Assembly: GCF_023715725.1 (NCBI RefSeq)
Contig: NZ_JAMBOT010000007.1
Location: 62,001-126,000 of the forward strand
Origin: Paenibacillus pasadenensis
Lineage (GTDB): Bacteria > Bacillota > Bacilli > Paenibacillales > Paenibacillaceae
DNA: 64,000 bases
Reading direction: 5' to 3'
Shown: one piece after another, positions 19,168-27,215 of the stretch
Numbering within the stretch: position 1 is the first letter of the stretch
Layout of the letters: every line of letters starts with the position of its first letter
The notes under the pieces: generated by a model
What the model was told of the DNA's origin: nothing
The model's database searches: none
What the model saw: only the letters and a program-made list of their open reading frames with translations
Made by a program: the position numbers and the translations under genes

Positions 19168-19210
19168 GAAAAATAGCCTCCTTAATTGAAAATGATCGAA
19201 ATTTGTCAAA

Positions 19211-19237
19211 TTAGCACTCGTACGAGGTTAGTGCTAA
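19211..19237 (-). promoter_or_regulatory. CIRCE operator (HrcA site) with one mismatch
   Basis: TTAGCACTC, nine bases, then TAGTGCTAA. The CIRCE consensus second arm is GAGTGCTAA, so there is one mismatch, in the innermost pair. It lies between the promoter and groES, as in other HrcA-controlled operons. hrcA itself is not in the window. Confidence 0.93.
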
Positions 19238-19248
19238 TAACCTTTTTT

Positions 19249-19277
19249 ATCATACTCAAACTTGAAGCCAATTTCAA
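19249..19277 (-). promoter_or_regulatory. groESL sigma-A promoter
   Basis: On the minus strand TTGAAA, a 17-base spacer, then TATGAT, ending twelve bases before the CIRCE element. Confidence 0.85.
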
Positions 19278-19335
19278 GAGGTACACGCTTGTTTGGAATT
19301 TCTTCATCTTCCTTATTCCAAAAAAAACCGGCAAA

Positions 19336-19363
19336 AGAAAAAGAAGCCGCATTGCGGCTTCCT
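19336..19363 (-). terminator. Intrinsic terminator
   Basis: Arms AAGCCGC and GCGGCTT around ATT, then CTTTTTCTTTT on the minus strand, twenty bases after the stop at 19383. Confidence 0.85.
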
Positions 19364-19382
19364 CGTAGTAACTGGATGAAAA

Positions 19383-19658
19383 TCAGAAGCGGTCCTGCTG
19401 GCCTTCGTCCATGTTTTCAAACTTTTGGGATACAAGGTGCAGCGCTGCACCTGAAGTATAAATAAATACGCTGCCAATCAAGAATCCGATGCCAACCATT
19501 AGGGTTAGATTCGTATCGCTGAAGTGCGTGATCTTCCACAGGGAAGTTACAACTCCGATAATCAAACAAGCCCAAGCCATTATATTCATGAATTGGAAGA
19601 GACGGTCGACCGCATTCTTCGTTTGTTGTACCGGTTTAATGGACATCATTTTCGCCAT
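19383..19658 (-). CDS. Small two-helix membrane protein
   Basis: About 91 residues from the ATG at 19658. Two membrane segments, FMNIMAWACLIIGVVTSLW and LTLMVGIGFLIGSVFIYTSGA, joined by a short loop, with a charged N terminus and tail. Several Bacillus relatives also have small membrane genes (ydiK region) between tatC and groES, but I cannot show that this is the same family. Own terminator. Function unknown. Confidence 0.6.
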   Translation of the reverse strand: MAKMMSIKPVQQTKNAVDRLFQFMNIMAWACLIIGVVTSLWKITHFSDTNLTLMVGIGFLIGSVFIYTSGAALHLVSQKFENMDEGQQDRF

Positions 19659-19896
19659 GCTTGTCACATCCCGTTCAATATTGTAAGTGGTTTCATGTCT
19701 ATACTATAACACATTCGTAAAGCTTTGTTCAAACATTTTTCACATTTTGAACAAATTTATGTCACGAAGGCTTCACATTTACTATTTACACCGATTCCAT
19801 TGAACTTGACACATCTAACTTCAAGACTTAATATACCTCAAATTCGTCGATTTTATGAAAACGCTGCGATTAAATGTGAACTGGATTTTCTTAAAC

Positions 19897-19922
19897 AAAA
19901 AAAGCCCCGCATATGCGGAGCT
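19897..19922 (-). terminator. Intrinsic terminator of the tat operon
   Basis: Arms AGCCCCGCAT and ATGCGGAGCT (one bulge) followed by seven T on the minus strand, just past the tatC stop. Confidence 0.85.
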
Positions 19923-19934
19923 TAGTCAGCAAAG

Positions 19935-20753
19935 CTATTCCGTTACGGCTGCTGCTTCGTACTGCTGCTCAAACTCAGCATCCTTCTGCTGCTGCCTGCG
20001 GTAAATTCGGGCGCACATAAGAATGCTGAGCTCGTAAAGCAGAATGAGCGGAACGGCCACGAGCACGTCGGACACGACATCCGGCGGTGTGACGGTAACT
20101 CCAATGACCAGCATGACGAAGTACGCCACCCGCCTCATCTTGCGGAGTCCGGCCGGAGTTAAAATCCGGATCGCGGTCAAAAACATCAGCAGAAGCGGGA
20201 GCTCAAACAGTAAAGATATCGGCACAACGATATTCACCAAAAAGGTGAGATACTGCACAATTCCGTACGTCTCCTCTAAACCGAGGCTTTTCGAAATTTC
20301 CGTTGTGAATGTAAACGCCATTGGAAACACAACAAAATAAGAAAAGGAGATGCCAAGCAGCAGCATCAACAGCGCGTAAGGAACGTATCGCAGAGCAGCT
20401 TTCTGCTCATGCTTGCGCAGCGCGGGCTTGACGAAAGCCCATAACTGATAAAAAGCGAGCGGCACAACGGGAATTAGCGCGATAATAAAAGCAAATTTCA
20501 TGTAGATGCCAATGCCGTCCCATAGCGAGAAGGTGTGGAAACCTCCGATTTCTTTGGCCTGCTCCGTCGCGGTCAAATAACCGTACATCGGCTTGGCAAA
20601 AAAAAGACCGAGCACTAGGCCCGCAATCAGCGCCAGCATTACGATGAAAATCCGCTTGCGCAGCTCTCCCAGATGCTCCATAAGGGACATAAGCCCCGCG
20701 TCGCTGAGCAGCTTGCGCTCGCGGACGGGCTTATCCCCGGGTCGGCTGGCCAT
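19935..20753 (-). CDS. tatC: Twin-arginine translocase subunit TatC
   Basis: 272 residues, six membrane helices. It recognises twin-arginine signal peptides and, with TatA, exports folded proteins. Family motifs: SLMEHLGELRKRIFIV at the N-terminal helix start, YQLWAFVKPALRKHEQKAA, and FELPLLLMFLTAIRILTP. The basic N terminus precedes the first helix. AAGGAGGATCACGA fixes the ATG. Downstream of tatA and the molybdenum cofactor genes; molybdoenzymes are classical Tat substrates, which fits the operon. Confidence 0.96.
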   Translation of the reverse strand: MASRPGDKPVRERKLLSDAGLMSLMEHLGELRKRIFIVMLALIAGLVLGLFFAKPMYGYLTATEQAKEIGGFHTFSLWDGIGIYMKFAFIIALIPVVPLAFYQLWAFVKPALRKHEQKAALRYVPYALLMLLLGISFSYFVVFPMAFTFTTEISKSLGLEETYGIVQYLTFLVNIVVPISLLFELPLLLMFLTAIRILTPAGLRKMRRVAYFVMLVIGVTVTPPDVVSDVLVAVPLILLYELSILMCARIYRRQQQKDAEFEQQYEAAAVTE

Positions 20754-20877
20754 TCGTGATCCTCCTTATTCATGCCATACGCCGCGCTTTCGTCTGGCGA
20801 CGGAACGAAGCGTACGCGAGAAAAGTACAGTAAAAATTACGACAGCATAACGCAGCAAAGCGCCAACAGGCTGCGGA

Positions 20878-21135
20878 TTACTCCGGCAGCCTGCGGGCAT
20901 CGGCACGGCTTGCTTCAGGCTGTTGGGAGCCTTCGTTGCCGGATACCTCGATCCGGGAAGCAGAAGCGGAGCGTTTTTGGTCGTCATCATCCATTAGATC
21001 GCGTGCGCCGGCTTTGAATTCCTTCAGCGTGCGTCCAAAGGCGCGTCCCAGCTCCGGGAGCTTGTTCGGCCCGAACAGCAGCAGCGCAATGACGGCAATC
21101 AGCAAAAATCCAGTAGCACCAATTCCACCAAGCAT
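20878..21135 (-). CDS. tatA: Twin-arginine translocase subunit TatA
   Basis: 85 residues from the ATG at 21135 (GGAGGAAACAGATAT ahead); a longer frame to 21210 is not needed. A single membrane helix (GATGFLLIAVIALLLF) is followed by the hinge FGPNKLPELGRAFGRTLKEFK and an acidic-basic amphipathic helix, then a low-complexity Ser/Arg tail. This is the minimal TatA-type used in Gram-positive TatA-TatC pairs. 124 bases ahead of tatC. Confidence 0.94.
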   Translation of the reverse strand: MLGGIGATGFLLIAVIALLLFGPNKLPELGRAFGRTLKEFKAGARDLMDDDDQKRSASASRIEVSGNEGSQQPEASRADARRLPE

Positions 21136-21199
21136 ATATCTGTTTCCTCCTTCGGAACCGGCTATAGGCCAATTCCACTGAAAATGCGCATGAAGCGGA

Positions 21200-22213
21200 C
21201 TAACAGCCATGCAGGCCGCCGTAGCCCATTGCGGTTATATCCTCCCGGCGGATCTTCTCCCCCGCAAGCAGACGGGGCAGTAGAACGTCAAAGGAGGTGT
21301 ATGGATCGTGCATGACACAACCGGGAAGCCCAAGTACGGGCGTTCCTTCCAAATATCCGACTAGCAGCATAGAGCCTGGAAGCATAGGCGTCCCATAGCT
21401 GACGATATCCGTTCCGGCAGCGCGTATTGCACCCGGCGTCCGGTCGTCTGGGTCAACGGACATGCCTCCTGTAAGCAGTATCATATCATAATCTTTGGCT
21501 TTATACGCAACGATATTGCGAACGATTTCATCGCGGTCGTCCGGCACAAGCACCTGCTCGGCCACGACGGAACCGAGAGCCTCCAGCTTGGCGCGCACCG
21601 CAGGGCCGAAGCGGTCCTGGATGCGGCCGCTGAATACTTCCCCGCCGGTCGTAATTAGGCCTACTCTCATCAATTGCAGCGGCTTGACCTCGATGGGAGC
21701 CCGGCCGTGCTGATCCCGGAAGCGGGCAGCCAGCTCCTCGACCCTGGCGATTTTATCCTCCGTCACGATGAGCGGAATAACGCGCGTAGCGGCCAACTGG
21801 CCGCCAGCCTCCACGAGCCGGTCTCCCCGGATCGTGGCCAGTGCGATTTCGCCGAGCCGATTCACCTCGTTCACGTAACCGGGGTCGATTTTGGCCAAAC
21901 CTTGAATGGTTGATTTAAGCGCTACCTTGCCCTCATGAGGCTGTCCCAAATCGACATGGGCTCCTCGATGCGCAACGGCCATGCGGATGGCGGCGTCATC
22001 CTCGTGCAAGTCTCCATCAGCCAGCTCCATAACATAAATATGGGCTTTTCCGATATCCAGCAGCGCCGGGATGTCCTCTTCCCGAACGACATGCCCTTTG
22101 GCGAATAAACGGCCTTTGAAGCTCCCGGGGATAATTCGGGTCAGGTCATGCGCGAGCCTCATGCCAAGCGCTTCTTGCACGGGAATTTCCAGCAGTCGGG
22201 TGCGACTGCTCAT
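21200..22213 (-). CDS. MoeA/MogA-like molybdopterin-binding protein
   Basis: 337 residues. The start ATG at 22213 overlaps the stop of the upstream mog-type gene (ATGA). The C-terminal half is a MoCF domain with RVGLITTGGEVFSGRI, DDRDEIV, YDMILLTGGMSVDPDDRTPGAI and PGCVMHDPYTSFDVLLPRLL. The N-terminal half (LLEIPVQEALGMRLAHDLT) resembles the first part of MoeA but lacks its full arrangement. Probably handles molybdopterin-AMP or metal insertion; it may replace classical MoeA, or serve a specific enzyme. It sits between mog and tatA in the same operon. Confidence 0.8.
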   Translation of the reverse strand: MSSRTRLLEIPVQEALGMRLAHDLTRIIPGSFKGRLFAKGHVVREEDIPALLDIGKAHIYVMELADGDLHEDDAAIRMAVAHRGAHVDLGQPHEGKVALKSTIQGLAKIDPGYVNEVNRLGEIALATIRGDRLVEAGGQLAATRVIPLIVTEDKIARVEELAARFRDQHGRAPIEVKPLQLMRVGLITTGGEVFSGRIQDRFGPAVRAKLEALGSVVAEQVLVPDDRDEIVRNIVAYKAKDYDMILLTGGMSVDPDDRTPGAIRAAGTDIVSYGTPMLPGSMLLVGYLEGTPVLGLPGCVMHDPYTSFDVLLPRLLAGEKIRREDITAMGYGGLHGC

Positions 22214-22704
22214 GCCCCGTGCTCTCCTTCTCTTCCCGAAACGATGGAGAGCGCATGAGGCAGCTGATCGATGACGGCCATCAGGCATTCGTGCACGCCT
22301 TTGGGATTGCCCGGCAAATTAATGATTAGCGTACGGCCTCTGATTCCGCTCACTCCGCGGGAAAGCATCGCGCGCCTCGTCCGGGACATCGTGCTGCTGC
22401 GCATAATTTCCGAGATTCCGGGAACCTGCCGCTCAATCACCTTCAGCGTCGCCTCTGGCGTAATGTCGCGCGGGCCAAGCCCCGTTCCGCCTGTCGTCAG
22501 CACCAGATCGGCTTGAAAGTAATCCGTCATCTCGATCAGTGCCGCCATAATTTCGTCCTGCTCGTCCGGCACGATGCGGTAATCGACGATACCGCCGCCG
22601 AGCTCCTCCTCGACGAGCTCACGGATTACCTGCGCGCTTGTGTCCTCGCGCTCGCCCCTCGAGCCTTTATCGCTCGCTGTGAGAATCGCTACCTTCCAAC
22701 GCAT
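22210..22704 (-). CDS. MoaB/Mog-type molybdopterin adenylyltransferase
   Basis: 164 residues. MoCF fold: KVAILTASDKGSRGEREDTS, VLTTGGTGLGPRDITPEA and SGIRGRTLIINLPGNPKGV. This family adenylates molybdopterin before molybdate insertion; whether the protein is MoaB or MogA cannot be settled by eye. GGGAGGAACGCAAG fixes the ATG. It lies 28 bases after moaC and overlaps the next gene by four bases, so the three are cotranscribed. Confidence 0.9.
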   Translation of the reverse strand: MRWKVAILTASDKGSRGEREDTSAQVIRELVEEELGGGIVDYRIVPDEQDEIMAALIEMTDYFQADLVLTTGGTGLGPRDITPEATLKVIERQVPGISEIMRSSTMSRTRRAMLSRGVSGIRGRTLIINLPGNPKGVHECLMAVIDQLPHALSIVSGREGEHGA

Positions 22705-22732
22705 CTTGCGTTCCTCCCGTCCCTATGCCCCT

Positions 22733-23227
22733 CTATGTCCGGCTGTAGTCGCCGTTTATGCCGCCTGTCTTGGATACAAGCTCTGTAGGCCCGATTCCCA
22801 TATCCTTTTGCATCGCCTTGCACATGTCGTAAACGGTCAGAGCCGCCGCTGACACCGCCGTCAACGCCTCCATTTCAACGCCGGTCAGCCCTTTGGTTTT
22901 GACAAGCGCCTCAATATAAAGCTCATTGCTGCCATTGTCCGAAAAGGCGATGTTCACCCCAGTAAGCGGCAGCGGATGGCACATTGGAATCCAGGCGGAA
23001 GTATTCTTCGCAGCCATAATTCCCGCCACCTGGGCTACGGCGAGCACATCGCCCTTAGCGATCCCGCCTGATTTGATGCGGCCCAGCGTATCCGGCGACA
23101 TCGTGACGGTCGTACGGGCAGCCGCCGTGCGCGCCGTCTCTTCTTTTTCCGATATATCGACCATCTTGGCGCGCCCTTGCTCGTTGAAGTGGCTGAGCGT
23201 TTCTCCGTTTCGTTCGTCCCTGCTCAC
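22733..23227 (-). CDS. moaC: Cyclic pyranopterin monophosphate synthase MoaC
   Basis: 164 residues. With MoaA it makes the first stable intermediate of molybdenum cofactor. Signature: [32 protein letters not shown]-like stretch ([19 protein letters not shown]), CHPLPLTGV and [21 protein letters not shown], ending with KTGGINGDY. The GTG start overlaps the stop of the upstream cyclo-ligase gene (GTGA). About 20 residues longer at the N terminus than most MoaC. Confidence 0.96.
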   Translation of the reverse strand: MSRDERNGETLSHFNEQGRAKMVDISEKEETARTAAARTTVTMSPDTLGRIKSGGIAKGDVLAVAQVAGIMAAKNTSAWIPMCHPLPLTGVNIAFSDNGSNELYIEALVKTKGLTGVEMEALTAVSAAALTVYDMCKAMQKDMGIGPTELVSKTGGINGDYSRT

Positions 23228-23859
23228 TCCGATTCCCCCTTAACCTGCGATTGCGTCCAAATCAGACCCTGCTCCGTTATAAGCCCGTCCAGCACCGTGT
23301 CGTGAGGCTCCATCGGGATGTTTGAGATCAGCTGGGAGCTGAATCCTAGCCCAATCCATAACGGGATAACCTTATGCTGAGCGGCAAAAGCAGCCCTGTA
23401 CCGGTCGTAGTACCCGCCTCCATAGCCCATTCTGCCTCCGTACCTGTCAAAGCCCGCTCCAGGAACAAATACCGCCTGCGGAACGATGTCCGCTGCAGGC
23501 TCAGCCTGATCCGGATTCGGTTCTAAGATGCCAAAAGCCCCTGGAATCAGCTCGTCCCACGATTGGAAGCGGTACACGCTCATCGAGCCGTCTTGCTTCC
23601 GCACCTTCGGCAGCAATACCGTCCGTCCCTCCGCCCAGCACCGTCTCAGCAATGAAGCCGTATCCAACTCCGTACGGAACGATACAAAAGCCATAACGCA
23701 CTTAAAATCCTGTGAAGCGATCCATTCCGCCGCATGTCGGCAGGCTTCGGCAGACGCTGATTCCCGCAATTGTTGCGGTAATGCGTCCCTTGCTGCAAGC
23801 AGCCTGCTCCTCAGCTCTTTTTTGGTACCGGCGGGCCGGTTCAGACCTGAATCGTTCAT
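23224..23859 (-). CDS. 5-formyltetrahydrofolate cyclo-ligase
   Basis: 211 residues. Converts 5-formyl-THF to 5,10-methenyl-THF with ATP. Family features: basic helix [16 protein letters not shown] at the start, a middle TVLLPKV stretch, and the substrate loop [20 protein letters not shown] followed by YYDRY. First gene of the moaC-mog-tat operon, overlapping moaC by four bases. Pairing folate repair with cofactor synthesis is operon convenience rather than a shared pathway. Confidence 0.92.
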   Translation of the reverse strand: MNDSGLNRPAGTKKELRSRLLAARDALPQQLRESASAEACRHAAEWIASQDFKCVMAFVSFRTELDTASLLRRCWAEGRTVLLPKVRKQDGSMSVYRFQSWDELIPGAFGILEPNPDQAEPAADIVPQAVFVPGAGFDRYGGRMGYGGGYYDRYRAAFAAQHKVIPLWIGLGFSSQLISNIPMEPHDTVLDGLITEQGLIWTQSQVKGESE

Positions 23860-23995
23860 AAGCTCACCATTCTTGCCATAATTGTCTATAGTTTACCACT
23901 GAGCGGTTTGTTTCGCCAATAAGGGTCGATTATAGCCTCAGATTAAGGTATTCTACATCTATATAGAAGTTTTATTGAAAGGAACATCTGAATTT

Positions 23996-25954
23996 ATGCT
24001 GCTGCAGGTCAACGATCTATCTAAAAGTTATGGCATCACAGCCATATTGTCCAATATTAGCTTTCAAATTCAAGACCGTGAGCGCGTTGGGCTCGTCGGT
24101 GTTAACGGAGCGGGAAAGTCCACGCTGCTGCAAATTCTCGCCGGACTGATGTCCCATGACGGCGGCGTCATTCACCGCGCCAAGGAAACGCGCATCGGCT
24201 ATCTGGCTCAAAACAGCGGCTTGCAGTCCAATCGCAGCATTATAGAAGAAATGCGTGCGGTATTTGCCGCGCTGATTGAGGCGGAACAGGAGCTGCGGCG
24301 CCTGGAGCGCGAAATAGCTGACCCAGCTTTGCATGAAGACGAAAAGCGCTATCAGGATACGCTGGAGCGGTACGCCAGGCGCTCGGACTGGTTCAAGGAC
24401 CAGGGCGGCTTTGAGATTGAAACGAAGATCAAAAGCGTCCTGCACGGCATGGGCTTCGGAGATACCGATCCCGGCACTCCCGTCAGCTCTCTTAGCGGCG
24501 GCCAAAAAACGCGACTCGCGCTCGCCCGTATTTTGCTGCAAGCGCCGGATCTGCTTATGCTCGACGAGCCGACCAACCATCTGGATATTGCCACGCTCAC
24601 CTGGCTGGAGGACTATCTTCGCGGGTATGCCGGCGCCATACTGGTCGTATCCCATGACCGCTATTTTCTGGACGCCACTGTCGGCACGATTATTGAGATC
24701 GAACGCCATCAGGCGAAGCGATATGCCGGGAACTACAGCCGTTTTGTTGATTTAAAGGAAGCGGAATTCGAATCGGCTATGAAACAGTTCGAAAAGCAGC
24801 AGGACGAAATTGCCCGCATGGAGGAATTTGTCCGCCGCAACATCGTTCGTGCGTCTACAACGAAGCGTGCACAGAGCCGCCGCAAGGCGCTGGACCGAAT
24901 GGACAGGCTGGATCGTCCGCAGGGCGATTTGAAACGCGCTCATTTTCGCTTCGAAATTGAACGTACAACCGGCCGCGACGTGCTTGAGGCCAATGACCTG
25001 TCCGTGGGATACGGAGACAATCCGGAGCCGGTGTTCCGTAACGCTTCGATACGGCTGGAGCGCGGCGATACTGCAGCGCTAATCGGGCCGAACGGCATTG
25101 GCAAATCCACTCTGCTTAAAGCTCTGATTGGCAAACAGTCTCCCTTGACCGGCTCCATTCGCTGGGGAACTCATGTGAAACTCGGCTACTACGATCAGGA
25201 GCAGACCGAGCTGAGCGGGACTAACACCGTTCTGGAGGAAGTATGGAGCGCTTTTCCCGGCGTAGAGGAAGCCCGTATTCGCACTGTGCTCGGCAATTTC
25301 TTGTTTAGCGGCGACGATGTCAAAAAACGGGTCAGCTCTTTAAGCGGCGGCGAAAAAGCCCGTGTTGCGCTGGCCAAGCTCATGCTCCTGCAAGCGAACG
25401 TCCTGATTTTGGACGAGCCGACCAACCATTTGGACCTGTACAGCAAGGAAGTGCTTGAATCGGCTCTGCTGGACTATGAGGGCACGCTGCTGTTCATCTC
25501 TCACGACCGTTACTTCCTGAACAAAATCGCCGAGCGGATGATTGAGATGACCTCCTCCGGCACCGTCGACTACTTGGGCAATTACGACGACATGATGGAG
25601 AAAAAGAAAGTGATGGAGGAGCTTCGCCTTGAAGCGCGGGAAGCTGCCCGGAACTCCGCTTCAGCCGCTGCTTCCGCAAACGCGGGAGCTGCAGCGGACA
25701 AACAGGCTGGCGGCGCAAGCTCTTATGAAGCCGACAAGCAGGCGAGGCGGGACGAGCGTGCGCGCCAGCGGCGAATGGAGCAGCTTGAGTCGGATATAAC
25801 TCGGCTCGAAGAGCTTAGCAGCGAGCTGGAGCTGCGCCTGGCCGATCCTGATGTTTATCAGGATTATGTTCAGGTGCAGTCCGTGCAGGAGGAGTTGAGC
25901 TCCGCTAAGGCTCTTCTGGAAGCAGCGTATGCGGAATGGGAGTCGCTTGCCTGA
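23996..25954 (+). CDS. ABC-F family ATPase (YdiF type)
   Basis: 652 residues from the ATG at 23996, with AAAGGA upstream. Two ATPase domains without membrane parts: Walker A GVNGAGKST and GPNGIGKST, signatures LSGGQKTRLALARI and LSGGEKARVALAKL, Walker B LLMLDEPTNHLD and LILDEPTNHLD. The linker between them (about 240-310) is the ribosome-binding P-site motif region. A coiled-coil C-terminal domain (about 580-650) follows an Ala-rich linker. Established: ABC-F proteins act on the ribosome, some giving antibiotic resistance. The neighbourhood matches Bacillus ydiF, so a housekeeping translation role is likely. Confidence 0.92.
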   Translation: MLLQVNDLSKSYGITAILSNISFQIQDRERVGLVGVNGAGKSTLLQILAGLMSHDGGVIHRAKETRIGYLAQNSGLQSNRSIIEEMRAVFAALIEAEQELRRLEREIADPALHEDEKRYQDTLERYARRSDWFKDQGGFEIETKIKSVLHGMGFGDTDPGTPVSSLSGGQKTRLALARILLQAPDLLMLDEPTNHLDIATLTWLEDYLRGYAGAILVVSHDRYFLDATVGTIIEIERHQAKRYAGNYSRFVDLKEAEFESAMKQFEKQQDEIARMEEFVRRNIVRASTTKRAQSRRKALDRMDRLDRPQGDLKRAHFRFEIERTTGRDVLEANDLSVGYGDNPEPVFRNASIRLERGDTAALIGPNGIGKSTLLKALIGKQSPLTGSIRWGTHVKLGYYDQEQTELSGTNTVLEEVWSAFPGVEEARIRTVLGNFLFSGDDVKKRVSSLSGGEKARVALAKLMLLQANVLILDEPTNHLDLYSKEVLESALLDYEGTLLFISHDRYFLNKIAERMIEMTSSGTVDYLGNYDDMMEKKKVMEELRLEAREAARNSASAAASANAGAAADKQAGGASSYEADKQARRDERARQRRMEQLESDITRLEELSSELELRLADPDVYQDYVQVQSVQEELSSAKALLEAAYAEWESLA

Positions 25955-26052
25955 CGGAAAAAGGCTCCTTGAATTGTTCTGTGTATAAATGGGGCTGACT
26001 TTAAAGCTACACAGGCGGCTTTTGAGTCAGTCCCTACGGCAAATTTGGCGTC

Positions 26053-26540
26053 AGTAAGGTGATCAGATGACTTTACTGAGCCCGGGTTGCCGGGTTCCGG
26101 CTTCCGTAAGGTCGTCAAACGACCTTACGACGCTCACTTTGCCGGGGTCCGGCTCCCGTAAGGGCGTCAAACGACCTTACGACGCTCACTTTGCCGGGTT
26201 CCGGCTTCCGTAAGGGCGTCAAACGACCTTACGACGCTCACTTTGCCGGGTTTCGGCTCCCGTAAGGGCGTCAAACGACCTTACGACGCTCACTTTGCCG
26301 GGGTCCGGCTCTCGTAAGGTCATCAAACGACCTTACGACGCTCGCTTTGCCGGGTTCCGGCTCTCGTAAGGGCGTCAAACGACCTTACGACGCCCACTTT
26401 GCCGGGTTTCGGCTCCCGTAAGGTCGTCAAACGACCTTACGAGGCTCACTTTGCCGGGGTCCGGCTCCCGTAAGGGCGTCAAACGACCTTACCGCGCCCG
26501 GGTTGCCGGGTTCCGGCTCTCGTAAGGTCGTCGCTCATGG
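26053..26540. repeat. Tandem array of 52-bp palindromic repeats
   Basis: Ten units at exactly 52-bp spacing (GTAAGG cores at about 26053, 26105, 26157, 26209, 26261, 26313, 26365, 26417, 26469 and 26521; the first is degenerate). Each contains a hairpin with arms GTAAGGTCGT and ACGACCTTAC around CAA, or the variant GTAAGGGCGT, then ACGCTCACTTTGCCGGG. Flanking CCGGC and GCCGG can form an outer stem. No unique spacers, so it is not CRISPR. Intergenic, no ORF of note. Related arrays lie at 45750 and 52241, and a single unit at 41244. Confidence 0.95.
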
Positions 26541-27036
26541 CACAACCTCATTTTGGCAACCTTATATCAACTTTTGACTTGACTTTAAACGACTTCTCGT
26601 TATACAATATTCCGTATTGATTAACCCGCCTATTCCCCTTCTTAAAGGAACCGAGCTATTACCCCTGGTTCCGCCGTTACTTGATTCCCATTGATTAGCC
26701 TTATGAATGATTCTGATTCACACTGGCGCGGTCTTCGGAGCCGCAAGGACGGAAGAGAGGTAGGGCTTCCGTTGTTTTAGAATGCCGATTAGCCGAGCTA
26801 AACGTTCGGGCTCACGGCGCAGAAGGGCAACACCAAGCAGGACATGATTAGTCTGTAGGTTAAGGATAAGAAGCAGGAATATCCGTCTTGGCGAATGCAC
26901 ATCGGGCTTGCGAGCAGCAAGCGCATCGTTTCAAGCATGGGTCAATCATATCGCTGATTAAATTCCGGTGCCCGAGGCACCGCGTTCAGCGCAGCAAACT
27001 ACGACTTCACCGCAAAAGAAGTCAAAAAAACACTCA
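26541..27036. other. Intergenic stretch without recognised gene
   Basis: About 500 bases between the 52-bp array and the leuA terminator. It holds the orphan promoter, a hairpin GGAACC/GGTTCC near 26648-26671, and two short frames (26718-26900 minus, 26888-27100 plus) with no ribosome site or recognisable family. It looks like decayed sequence or a non-coding transcript; I see nothing more definite. Confidence 0.5.
26579..26608 (+). promoter_or_regulatory. Orphan sigma-A-like promoter
   Basis: TTGACT, 18 bases, TACAAT (or 16 bases to TATACA). It points into 26610-27030, where no convincing coding frame starts. Confidence 0.35.
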
Positions 27037-27084
27037 AAAAGAAGGCCTTCCGCCGCAGCTGCATGCAGCCGGCAGAGGGCCTTC
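27036..27084 (-). terminator. Intrinsic terminator of leuA
   Basis: Arms GAAGGCC and GGCCTTC with an inner stem CTGCATGCAG, then TTTTTG on the minus strand. About 130 bases after the leuA stop. Confidence 0.75.
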
Positions 27085-27215
27085 GTCCATTTCTCCCTAG
27101 TTTTCCACAGGGTTGTCAACAAGCAGTGAATAATTTTCAGTTTTTTCTAAAGATTAACGGTATTAAACAATCCCATTACAGCGCCTTTTGTCGAACTTTG
27201 AACAGGAAATGAATG

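Noticed and set aside
18886-19209. Longer GroES start at 19209
   Set aside because: It would add 14 residues not found in GroES; AGGAGG before 19167 marks the normal start.
26053-26540. CRISPR array
   Set aside because: Regular repeats with a palindrome, but the 52-bp units are contiguous and the parts between hairpins are themselves repeated; there are no unique spacers and no cas genes.
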